Positions 1 through 16,672 of a stretch of 64,000 nucleotides of DNA are shown here, in pieces. How positions within the stretch are numbered: the first letter of the stretch is position 1; each line of letters opens with the position of its first letter. Position numbers and translations under genes: made by a program. The DNA comes from Berghia stephanieae (taxonomy: Eukaryota > Mollusca > Gastropoda > Nudibranchia > Aeolidiidae): NCBI GenBank assembly GCA_034508935.3, contig CM067446.1:2069797-2133796 (forward strand), written 5' to 3'. The notes below the pieces were generated by a model. That model saw only the letters and a list, made by a program, of their open reading frames with translations, made no database searches and had not been told where the DNA came from.

Positions 1-395
1 ATTTTGAATCCTAGTTGATGTGTGTGTTTTCCAGGTTGTAAATTGTTACAAAGGATTTTGAATCCCTAGTTGATGTGTGTGTTTTCCAGGTTGTAAATCG
101 TTACAAAGGATTTTGAATCCTAGTTGATGTGTGTGTTTTCCAGGTTGTAAATCGTTACAAGGATTTTGAATCCTAGTTGATGTGTGTGTTTTCCAGGTTG
201 TAAATTGTTACAAAGGATTTTGAATCCCTAGTTGATGTGTGTGTTTTCCAGGTTGTAAATCGTTACATAGGATTTTGAATCCTAGTTGATGTGTGTGTTT
301 TCCAGGTTGTAAATCGTTACAAAGGATTTGAATCCCTAGTTGATGTGTGTGTTTTCCAGGTTGTAAATTGTTACATAGGATTTTGAATCGCTAGT
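1..395. repeat. ~54-bp minisatellite containing copies of the PCYT2 splice acceptor
   Basis: Seven units of about 54 bp each contain GTGTGTTTTCCAG followed by GTTGTAAATCGTTACAA. These are the polypyrimidine tract, AG and first bases of the PCYT2 exon at 975. A ~550-bp retroposon then separates the array from the true exon. Confidence 0.9.
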
Positions 396-408
396 TGATT
401 GTGTGTGT

Positions 409-6125
<5,717 letters not shown>

Positions 6126-7750
6126 ACACACTGACAGATAGAAAGAGTCACACAGATGTGGCCAGACATTGGGGCTGTATTGACACAGTTGACTAACAAA
6201 AAAAACTAACAACCCTTTCATCAAAAGTCATCAACAGCAATTTAAATAACATCTTTGTGAAAAAACAAAATACCAAACGTGGAATGTTTCGGGCTTAAAA
6301 CCCTTCCTCATCCAGTAACAAAAACAATAATAACATCACTTAAATTCCAGACGGCAGGTAAGTATTTGGACACGTTTTGTTGGCTTGACATACAATCTGG
6401 AAATTTGGACATGGTACAAGCTGTCTATCAACTCCGTATCACTGGATCGACGTGGTTGAGGTTCGATTCCAATGATTGACCTTGTCATTTTGTGATGAAG
6501 ACCGGATGGAATGTGGATGATGTGTCACTAGAACTATAACCATTCTGACAACGTTTGTGTTTTACTGGTGGCTTGTGCCTTCGGAACATACAAAGGGTCG
6601 TTTTGGAGACACAGACAAAAATTAGTCTGTCTTAATTTTGGTTAGATTTTGATTCATCTTCGCTTCCACAACCTTTAAAACTGGATAAACATGGAATAAT
6701 GATGGATACAAGTAGTTATCCGTGCTGATGGTTATACTTTAGATCCGTGGAAATCAAAGGGTTTCGGTGGTCATGGGAGGAATGTCCTCTCCGCCAATCA
6801 AATGTACTGGCAGTGAGAGACGTGATGTGTGTGCTGGAACAAATTGGCCTAAGTTTTCCATTCCTCACAAGTTAGTTAGAGTATCAAAGATGTATTAGCA
6901 TCTCAATGACGGTGCTGCGGTTCTCTGGAAAAACACATATTTAAAAATTAGGCCAGAAAAGTCGTCCTTCATATATCGATCGATTTAAATGACTCTCATC
7001 TTGGCAAAAACTCTCAAACCCGGGACTTCGGCGAAGTTTACAAAATCAATCCTTCAAAATTTTCCTCATTTTTTTTCACTTTTGTGTCACCATCAGCACA
7101 CTGAGTAATGAAGTTGTTTTTCAATGTGTCATTCGACTGTGTCAAGGGGTATTTTTCAGGGCTGCCCATATGTGTAGGGGATGTAAGAATTGATTTTGGT
7201 AAACGCTTGATATTACATGATGTTTTATTGTAGGATTTTTAGTCGTCTCTCAATGTAACCGTTTTATATATCAGATTTTTATCTATTTGTTTATTTTTCA
7301 TAACATTGTTATTTATTATGATCGTATTTATTGAATTACGATGGGAGAATCAGTATTACCTACCGATGTCCTCGATTTTGGCTGAATCATCATATATGTA
7401 TACATATATATGTGTGTGTGTGCGTGTTTATTTATGATTTGTAGGTCAATTCAGTGGTATTAGGAGAAAACAAGGTTAAAAGTTTCATTTAATTTATGTA
7501 TGTATTCCATTTATTTTTTGATCCAGATATTATAAAGGTATTTCTATTATTAATAATGCTACTCTCTGTATGAGAATGTTGGTGACTTTAGTCGGAATGA
7601 GGGGTATTCTATGATCTTTGGTGGTGGTAGTGTATAGATGGTTGGTAGCACGTAGTGGTAGTTGTTGGTGGTAGGGGTTGTCAGAGAAGTGGTGGTGGAA
7701 GGGGTCGCCAATGGATATATAGATAACGGCGGTTCAGACAGGATTTCTCC
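6126..7750. other. PCYT2 3' flank
   Basis: This stretch is unique-looking AT-rich sequence after the PCYT2 stop, presumably 3' UTR and intergenic DNA. I found no convincing AATAAA, exon or repeat. Confidence 0.5.
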
Positions 7751-7751
7751 T

Positions 7752-8372
7752 ACTATTGATTCGAACATGAAATGAGGTGAGTAGAGAAATGCCAGGAGAT
7801 AATAGAGAATAAACATTTTTTGGTGATAGGAGTTAAATGAGCTTTTATATAGCGCAATATCCACTAAACGTGCTCAAGCCTTTACAATTGGTCCCTGGCC
7901 AATAGCAACACTTAACATGTAGGATGGGACGTGACATCTGTGAGGCGATATTACAATTTTTTTCGGACAGAGACAACGCTGTTAACGGCCAGGTACTCAT
8001 TTTACACCAGAGTACGGTGAGAGAATGTGATTAAAGAGCCTTTTCCAAGGTTTCCACTATGCACAGAGCAAGGCTCGAACCCAGGACCTTCAGATCGGAA
8101 AGCGAGTGTCATACCACTAGACCACATAGGAATTGAACCCTTGACATTGAGTGTTACGGCATCACTCCATTCTGTGGAGTTGTGGAAGGCGCCGATTTCA
8201 GAGCATCCTTGATATGGCCAGAGAGACGTGTTGTAACCGTCCATTCGTGGGTTCATCTCCCCATCTCCCCAAACGTTTTTATTCTCTGTTGCCTTCTAGC
8301 ACTTTTTAACTCCCTTCATTTCTTGTTATTATCAACACAAGTGTCTGATCCACTTGCTTTTCTCAACTCATA
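7752..8372. mobile_element. Cluster of three SINE pieces
   Basis: Positions 7752-7826 are a minus-strand tail of the tRNA-Lys-type SINE, recognised by its ATAGAGAATAAA segment. 7839-8129 is a minus-strand copy of the tRNA-headed SINE ending AGCGCAATATCC, with B box GGCTCGAACCC. About 8190-8372 is a plus-strand copy of the first family, recognised by TTATTCTCTGTTGCCTTCTA. Confidence 0.75.
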
Positions 8373-8703
8373 GACTGAAGGAAATATGTGGTTATCCGGA
8401 AGCCATTTTGATTTGGCTTTGACTTGGATGCGGAGTTTGACACAAGCATTTTGTGTCTACGGAATATTTGTATTATTTTGTCAATTTAGTCTGAGGATTT
8501 TTCTGCATTTCATTTTAAAACTTTGCCTGTTTTGTTTTTTTGTAAACAAGAATTGCGTATGTGTGTGTGTGAGTGTTTGTTTACTAGACCGGTTTAATGA
8601 AGTCATGAATTCATAGGGTTGATGAAAACATTTCTACCATGTAGAATTTTATTTGCTCATATTTTTCTTCTTCTTTCTAGAATCCTAAAGGTTTATTTGA
8701 ATC

Positions 8704-10070
8704 GTTGCGTGTGTGGGACCATTCTGTGATGGATTGGTTGTTACACGTTGTGGGAACATTCTGTGATGGATTGGTTGTTACACGTGTGTGGGACCATTCT
8801 GTGATGGATTGGTTGTTACACGTGTGTGGGACCATTCTGTGATGGATTGGTTGTTACATGTGTGTGGGACCATTCTGTGATGGATTGGTTGTTACGCGTG
8901 TGTGGGACCATTCTGTGATGGATTGGTTGTTACATGTGTGTGGGACCATTCTGTGATGGATTGGTTGTTACACGTGTGTGGGACCATTCTGTGATGGATT
9001 GGTTGTTACGCGTGTGTGGGACCATTCTGTGATGGATTGGTTGTTACGCGTGTGTGGGACCATTCTGTGATGGATTGGTTGTTACACGTGTGTGGGACCA
9101 TTCTGTGATGGATTGGTTGTTACACGTGTGTGGGACCATTCTGTGATGGATTGGTTGTTACACGTGTGTGGGACCATTCTGTGATGGATTGGTTGTTACA
9201 CGTGTGTGGGACCATTCTGTGATGGATTGGTTGTTACACGTGTGTGGGACCATTCTGTGATGGATTGGTTGTTACACGTGTGTGGGACCATTCTGTGATG
9301 GATTGGTTGTTACACGTGTGTGGGACCATTCTGTGATGGATTGGTTGTTACGCGTGTGTGGGACCATTCTGTGATGGATTGGTTGTTACGCGTGTGTGGG
9401 ACCATTCTGTGATGGATTGGTTGTTACACGTGTGTGGGACCATTCTGTGATGGATTGGTTGTTACGCGTGTGTGGGACCATTCTGTGATGGATTGGTTGT
9501 TACACGTGTGTGGGACCATTCTGTGATGGATTGGTTGTTACACGTGTGTGGGACCATTCTGTGATGGATTGGTTGTTACATGTGTGTGGGACCATTCTGT
9601 GATGGATTGGTTGTTACACGTGTGTGGGACCATTCTGTGATGGATTGGTTGTTACACGTGTGTGGGACCATTCTGTGATGGATTGGTTGTTACGCGTGTG
9701 TGGGACCATTCTGTGATGGATTGGTTGTTACACGTGTGTGGGACCATTCTGTGATGGATTGGTTGTTACACGTGTGTGGGACCATTCTGTGATGGATTGG
9801 TTGTTACACGTGTGTGGGACCATTCTGTGATGGATTGGTTGTTACACGTGTGTGGGACCATTCTGTGATGGATTGGTTGTTACACGTGTGTGGGACCATT
9901 CTGTGATGGATTGGTTGTTACATGTGTGTGGGACCATTCTGTGATGGATTGGTTGTTACACGTGTGTGGGACCATTCTGTGATGGATTGGTTGTTACACG
10001 TGTGTGGGACCATTCTGTGATGGATTGGTTGTTACACGTGTGTGGACCATTCTGTGATGGATTGGTTGTT
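8704..10070. repeat. 38-bp minisatellite, about 36 units
   Basis: The monomer contains GGGACCATTCTGTGATGG and GGTTGTTACACGTGTG. Units are nearly identical and differ mainly at one hexamer: CACGTG, CGCGTG or CATGTG. Confidence 0.96.
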
Positions 10071-10077
10071 ACTAGCT

Positions 10078-10636
10078 CACGTCCAATGGTTGGCTAGGGC
10101 GTGTCCTTTTTGTATGTCAAACATCCATTGCAAACACATAATAAAACAATAGAAAATAGAGGGAAAAAAACCTTCAGCAGAATGTAATAACGAGTGTTCT
10201 ATTTTCAAGATAGATAATTTGAATTGAAAGAAAAAAAAAAAATTAAAACAATGTATCATAATTGTCATATATTCAAGAAAAATAATATAATATGAAAGGA
10301 CAACAGCAACTACCCTTTTGGACTATTTATTATTTGTGATATTTCTACAGATAGGAATGTGGAATCATTTATGTTGATAACGTTATGCATACACAAGACT
10401 TCAGGGATATTTGGTTCAAATAGACATTGTCATTGTTTTAATTTTCACAATTTGATGCCTTCTATTGTGTGTGTGTGTGTGTGTGTGTGCTTTGTTATTC
10501 TCAACGACCCAGTCATGACCATCTCATAAGGATCAATTCGTGTGTGAACAGATCACGTCAGATTTACTGTCCCTTCTCATGACCTCATCTTTGGCAACGC
10601 AATCTTGTGGATAGCTTGTCCCTGATGGAATGTGTA
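10078..10636. other. AT-rich intergenic stretch
   Basis: No gene seen. A (GT)n tract lies at about 10468-10489. Confidence 0.5.
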
Positions 10637-11160
10637 TTCCTGACCTCCCATAGTGGGCAGGGAGGTACTTACTGTGTCTTCTATCCCCTATATCTGTTTT
10701 CCAACTAGCTTTCTGTCTTTGTCTTGGAATGAGATTACTTGGTTTTGTCCTGGCACTGGCCGGGTACCCTGGCTGGGAGGGAAACAGTCAAATGTATAGT
10801 TTTTGGAGATGATATTTTTTTCCTTGTAAATCATCTCTCTGTTATGCATTGTATTATGTTTTGTTTACATATTATATTATATGATTTGTGAGCATTTGAG
10901 TGTATTCCTCTGTTGGGGACCTGTGCTTTGTGTCTGGATGAGACTTTTAGGTGATCTCAAACTAAGTACTTTGATAGTGTGCTCTTGGAATCTACATCTG
11001 TTTCCTATTTGAACCAATTCCCCTTTGTCTCACCTTTTCTTGGGTGCCGTAATTGTAATTCTAGAACTTTTTACTATCCCATTTTCTTCCTTTTTACTGG
11101 CGCTTATATGACCTAAATGTGTTGCAAGCGCCGTAAAACCCTTAAAAACAAAAAAAACAA
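10637..11160 (+). mobile_element. R550 retroposon, copy 2
   Basis: It starts at TTCCTGACCTCCCATAGTG, a few bases short of the 5' end, and ends GCGCCGTAAAACCCTT and an A-rich tail. Confidence 0.85.
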
Positions 11161-11334
11161 AGTCTGATTCATCACAAATTAGTCAATGCTGGCCATCGGC
11201 CTGAGAATAAAATCCTGCCAGATTTTGAAGATTTGGGTTTGGAAACAAAAATTGGAGATATGAAACTTTTGGGTGCTGAAATGTTGAAATGTTTTACTTG
11301 GGCACAATGGTTTGTTTTTTTATTTAATTTGAAC

Positions 11335-11761
11335 TATCAAGCATTGGTATGATCTGTGTATGACCTAATGGTGGTTGTTGTCATGGCAACTGTGTCATCA
11401 AGCATTGGTATGATCTGTGTATGACCTAATGGTGGTTGTTGTCATGGCAACTGTGTCATCAAGCATTGGTATGATCTGTGTATGACCTCATAGTGGTTGT
11501 TGTCATGCAACTGTGTCATCAAGCATTGGTATGATCTGTGTATGACCTAATGGTGTTGTTGTCATGGCAACTGTGTCATCAAGCATTGGTATGATCTGTG
11601 TATGACCTCATGGTGGTTGTTGTCATGGCAACTGTGTCATCAAGCATTGGTATGATCTGTGTATGACCTCATGGTGGTTGTTGTCATGGCAACTGTGTCA
11701 TCAAGCATTGGTATGATCTGTGTATGACCTCATGGTGGTTGTTGTCATGGCAACTGTGTCA
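11335..11761. repeat. 61-bp minisatellite, seven units
   Basis: Units contain CAAGCATTGGTATGATCTG and TGTTGTCATGGCAACTG. They vary at one base (CTAATGG or CTCATGG). Confidence 0.93.
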
Positions 11762-11824
11762 TATATTGTATGTGGTCAACTAGATCCTCATGAAACCAAA
11801 ACCGTATCCCCTCCTGTCTTCCAG

Positions 11825-11883
11825 ATGTCAACTATTCGGGGATCTGGTACGGTTTGTGAATGGAGTCTCTCTATGGCTGTGTT
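11825..11883 (+). other. Exon-like segment of unknown gene
   Basis: A strong acceptor (CCTCCTGTCTTCCAG) precedes 59 nt, and a strong donor (GTGAGT) follows. One frame reads CQLFGDLVRFVNGVS then LWLC without a stop. I do not recognise the peptide and no partner exon was found. Confidence 0.25.
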
Positions 11884-12111
11884 GTGAGTGATTTTCACTT
11901 ACTTTGTTTTGTTGTTTTTTTGGTTTAAAAAAACATAATTTCCAAAGTCCTAATGCGTCAGGTCATGGTGACCTGATGTAAGACAGGAAATGGTGGGTTC
12001 TGCTCAAGGTTGGTTATTTTTTATTATTGTAATATTATATCTTGTTCATTTTGACTTGTCATGAAGTCTATCAACTTGGTGGTCCCAGTCACTTGATTAC
12101 TGTGGTGTTCC

Positions 12112-12912
12112 TCCAATAGTGGGCAGGGTGGCACTTACTGTGTCTTCTATCTTCCCTATGTTTTCCATCATGCTTTCTGTCTTTGTCTTGGAATGGGATT
12201 ATTTGGTTTTGTCCTGGCCCTGGCTGGATACCATAGCTGGGAGGGAAACAAGTCAAATGTATAGTGAGAGTTTTGGGAGATGATATTTTTTTCCTTGTAA
12301 ATCATCCCTCTGTTATGCACTGTATTGTTTTGTTTACATATTTTATATGATTTGTAAATCATTTGAGTGTATCCCTCTAAGTGGCTGGGTGGGGATCCTG
12401 ACCTCCCATAGCGGGCAGGGAGGTACATATTGTGTCTTCTATCCCCTTATATCTGTTTTCCAACATGCTTTCTGTCTTTGTCTTGGCATGAGATTACTTG
12501 GTTTTGTCCTGGACCTGGCCGGAGTCCTGGCTGGGAGGGAAACAGTCAAATGCATAGTTATTGTTTTGGGAGATATTTTTTTCCTTGTAAATCATCTCTC
12601 TGTTATGTATTATTATATTTGTTATTTTGAATGTATAATGTAAGCATTTGAGTTTATTCCTCTTAGTTGGATTTTGTGCTTGTGTCTGGATGAGACTTGT
12701 AGGTGATTTCAAACTAAGTACATTGGTGGTTTGCTCTTGGAATCTACATCTGATCCATATTTGTTATCAGTTCCCCTTTGTCTTACTTTCTCTTGGTTTC
12801 TTTAATTGTAATTCTAGAACTTATTACTCTCCCATTTTCTTCCTTTTTACTGGCGCTGATATGACCTTAATGTGTTGCAAGCGCCGTAAAACCCTTAAAA
12901 ACAAACACAACA
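12112..12912 (+). mobile_element. R550 retroposon: truncated copy joined to a full copy
   Basis: Positions 12112-12381 are the 5' half of one copy, cut in its middle. 12382-12912 is a second, full-length copy beginning CTGGGTGGGGATCC. The remainder of the first copy is not found after the second. Confidence 0.82.
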
Positions 12913-13504
12913 ACTGTGATGGTCCATACCGACCAGGTGACCTCTAGGAGAGATTGATGGCAATTCCTGTTTGAAGAATAAAACAAAATTAATACAAAAG
13001 ACTACATCCATCATCAGAAAATGCTTCGGATATTTTGCTGTGTAGACCTCCCAAAGCATTGTGGTCCCTTGAAATGGCCGTCCAAATAATTGGACCGATA
13101 AACCTCATTCTACTGTCCTATCTGGCCACAGAGTATATTTGGTTGACGATAGAATGAATCGATTGATCATTTATTTATTTGTATAAAACAAAATGGTGGT
13201 CATCGTTTTACCCGATGATTGGATGGTAGTGGGGGTCAAAGGTCACCCGGTCAGTAATCGTTATTTCCTTGTGTCTGCGATGACTGACAAGTGGCAATTG
13301 GACACGTCCTTCTAACCTATCATCATATTTCCTATTTCATACAGTATGTCATTTGGCCTTGAACTCCCTCTTCCCTAATATTTCCTATTTCATACATTAT
13401 GTCATTTGGCCTTGAACTCCCTCTTCCCTAACACCGACCATCCCCGTAATTGTCTGACTGGGACTGCTTTACTTTTATCCCATCTTTATATACAGTTTTC
13501 TGAG

Positions 13505-13507
<3 letters not shown>
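12913..13507. other. Intergenic stretch with a ~53-bp direct duplication
   Basis: CATTTGGCCTTGAACTCCCT occurs twice, about 53 bases apart, near 13329-13435. Nothing else was recognised. Confidence 0.5.
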
Positions 13508-13597
<90 letters not shown>

Positions 13598-13610
13598 TAT
13601 ATATATATGC
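13508..13610. repeat. (TA)n microsatellite
   Basis: About 100 bases of near-perfect TA. Confidence 0.97.
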
Positions 13611-13965
13611 ATTTTATTAATTCTACAGTTTATAAGTTTTGCATGATATTTGTAGTTGAATAAGACTATATGTACCGATATGTCATTTTTATTTTAGATT
13701 CAGTAAACTGAGTATTTTTGTTTTCCAATTTTAAAATGTACTGAAAATCTCTTGGGAGAGTGACTAGCACTGTGGTAGAGGGCAAGGGTGGACTGTGTTA
13801 ATTGGACCTAACATTTGTGTTAATAGGAAACAACGTCCATCCCATCAAATGTTGAGAAAATGTCCAAGCCAAGTTTGATTCAGCTCACAGTCACAGCGTC
13901 TGGGTTTTCAGGTTGAGCTTTTTCAATCTGAAAATAATTAATTATCTCCCCATGGAGTTTCATTT

Positions 13966-14027
13966 TCCTTCGCTGATATGACCTAAATGTGTCGCAAGTG
14001 TCAAGCGCCGTAAAAGCCTTAAAAACA
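13966..14027 (+). mobile_element. R550 retroposon, 3' fragment
   Basis: Only the end of the element is present: CGCTGATATGACCTAAATG through GCGCCGTAAAAGCC and a short A-rich tail. The regions on both sides (13611-13965, 14028-14524) are AT-rich with no gene seen. Confidence 0.7.
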
Positions 14028-14534
14028 AAGAGAGTAGTGAAAATTGGTGTTCAAGTCACTTTTGGTAAATCTTCTTATAATGTGGGATAGCCCTATTGTC
14101 ATTACAATTGACCATTTGGTCTACTTTACCTATTTATAATTCATGTGTGTGTGTGTGGCAGTGCGGCTGTGTATATTATGTCAATAAATTCCAATATAAT
14201 ATATTCATATATTCATGACCACGATAGTTGGTTTGAATCAGCCATGGGTTTACAACAAGCTCCATATTTTATGACTGTACATTTTTTTTCTAGATGCTTA
14301 TTTATTTTTAACTATTTATTGGCTATCATGAGCGCAATCCATGTAATACCCTACAGCTCATTGTTTTACTTCACATTTCTCTCCCTTGTGATTTTCATTA
14401 AATTCCTTTTTCTTTTTCTTTTGTCAGAATTTTTTGATTTTATTATTCAGTTACTTCAAATGGACATGTTGTTGTTGTTGTTATTGTTGTTGTTGGTAAT
14501 AATTTCAGTGTTAATTTTCAATTGACAAAGTCAC

Positions 14535-15050
14535 TTCCCATAGTGGGCAGGGAGGTACATGCTCTGTCTTCTATCCTCCCATACCCTTTTTCCAATTGTT
14601 TCCTGTCGTTTTCTTGGAATGAGATGACTCAGTTTTGTCCTGACCATGGCCAGAGTCCTTGGCTGGGAGGGAAACAGTCGAATGTATAGTTGAATTTTTG
14701 GGAGATGATATTTTTTTCCTTGTAAATCATCTCTCTATTATGTATTGTATTATGTTTTGTTTACATAGTATATTATATGATTTGTAAACATTTGAGTGTG
14801 TTCCTCTTAGTGGGGACCTGTGCTTGTGTCTGGATGAGGCTTTTCGGTGATCTCAAACAAGTACTTTTATAGTGTGCTCTTGGAATCTACATTTGTTTCC
14901 TATTTGAACCAGTTCCCCTTTGTCTTACCTTTTCTTTAGTGCTTTAATTGTAATTCTAGAACTTTTTACTTTCCCATTTTCTTCCTTTTTACTGGCGTGA
15001 TATGACCTTGATGTGTTGCAAGCGCTGTAAAACCCTTAAAAACAAAACAA
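14535..15050 (+). mobile_element. R550 retroposon, copy with 10-bp target duplication
   Basis: ACAAAGTCAC at 14525-14534 recurs at 15047-15056 around a copy that lacks about the first 18 bases. This fits a 5'-truncated, target-primed insertion. Confidence 0.85.
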
Positions 15051-15104
15051 AGTCACCAGGAGGCAAGATTACTGGAAACACCATAGATTGGGGAAAGTCA
15101 CCAA

Positions 15105-16672
15105 TTATCATTGCCTTTTTTCACCTGGATCAGGGTATAGGCCACAGACAAACAGTTTCCATCCTTCTCTATCATATCATCATCATCATCATCATTGCCT
15201 TTTTCACCCTGGGTCAGGGTATAGGCCACAGACAAATAGTTTCTATCCTTCTCTATCATCATCATCATTGCCTTTTTCACCCTGGGTCAGGGTATAGGCC
15301 ACAGACAAATAGTTTCTATCCTTCTCTATCATCATCATCATTGCCTTTTTTCACCCTAGATCAGGGTATAGGCCACAGACAAACAGTTTCCATCCTTCTC
15401 TATCATATCATCATCATCATCATCATTGCCTTTTTCACCCTGGGTCAGGGTATAGGCCACAGACAAATAGTTTCTATCCTTCTCTATCATCATCATCATT
15501 GCCTTTTTCACCCTGGGTCAGGGTATAGGCCACAGACAAATAGTTTCTATCCTTCTCTATCATCATCATCATTGCCTTTTTCACCCTGGGTCAGGGTATA
15601 GGCCACAGACAAACAGTTTCCATCCTTCTCTATCATATCATCATCATTGCCTTTTTCACCCTGGGTCAGGGTATAGGCCACAGACAAACAGTTTCCATCC
15701 TTCTCTATCATCATCATCATCATTGCCTTTTTCACCCTGGTCAGGGTATAGGCCACAGACAAACAGTTTCCATCCTTCTCTATCATATCATCATCATTGC
15801 CTTTTTCACCCTGGGTCAGGGTATAGGCCACAGACAAACAGTTTCCATCCTTCTCTATCATATCATCATCATTGCCTTTTTCACCCTGGGTCAGGGTATA
15901 GGCCACAGACAAACAGTTTCCATCCTTCTCTATCATCATCATTTTCCCTTTTTCACCCTGGGTCAGGGTATAGGCCACAGACAAACAGTTTCCATCCTTC
16001 TCTATCATATCATCATCATTGCCTTTTTCCCCTGGGTCAGGGTATAGGCCACAGACAAACAGTTTCCATCCTTCTCTATCATATTATCATTGCCTTTTTC
16101 ACCCTGGGTCAGGGTATAGGCCACAGACAAACAGTTTCCATCCTTCTCTATCATATCATCATCATTGCCTTTTTCACCCTGGGTCAGGGTATAGGCCACA
16201 GACAAACAGTTTCCATCCTTCTCTATCATCATCATTTTCCCTTTTTCACCCTGGGTCAGGGTATAGGCCACAGACAAACAGTTTCCATCCTTCTCTATCA
16301 TATCATCATCATTGCCTTTTTCACCCTGGGTCAGGGTATAGGCCACAGACAAACAGTTTCCATCCTTCTCTATCATCATCATCATTGCCTTTTTCACCCT
16401 GGGTCAGGGTATAGGCCACAGACAAACAGTTTTCATCCTTCTCTATCATATCATCATCATTGCCTTTTCACCCTGGGTCAGGGTATAGGCCACAGACAAA
16501 CAGTTTTCATCCTTCTCTATCATATCATCATCATTGCCTTTTTCACCCTGGGTCAGGGTATAGGCCACAGACAAACAGTTTCCATCCTTCTCTATCATCA
16601 TCATCATCATTGCCTTTTTCACCCTGGGTCAGGGTATAGGCCACAGACAAACAGTTTCCATCCTTCTCTATA
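15105..16672. repeat. ~75-bp minisatellite derived from a LINE 3' end, about 20 units
   Basis: Each unit contains CACCCTGGGTCAGGGTATAG and CCACAGACAAACAGTTTCC plus a short CAT-triplet run. On the minus strand the unit encodes EGWKLFVCGLYPDPG, the C-terminus of the adjoining LINE, followed by its ATG-triplet tail. Confidence 0.92.
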
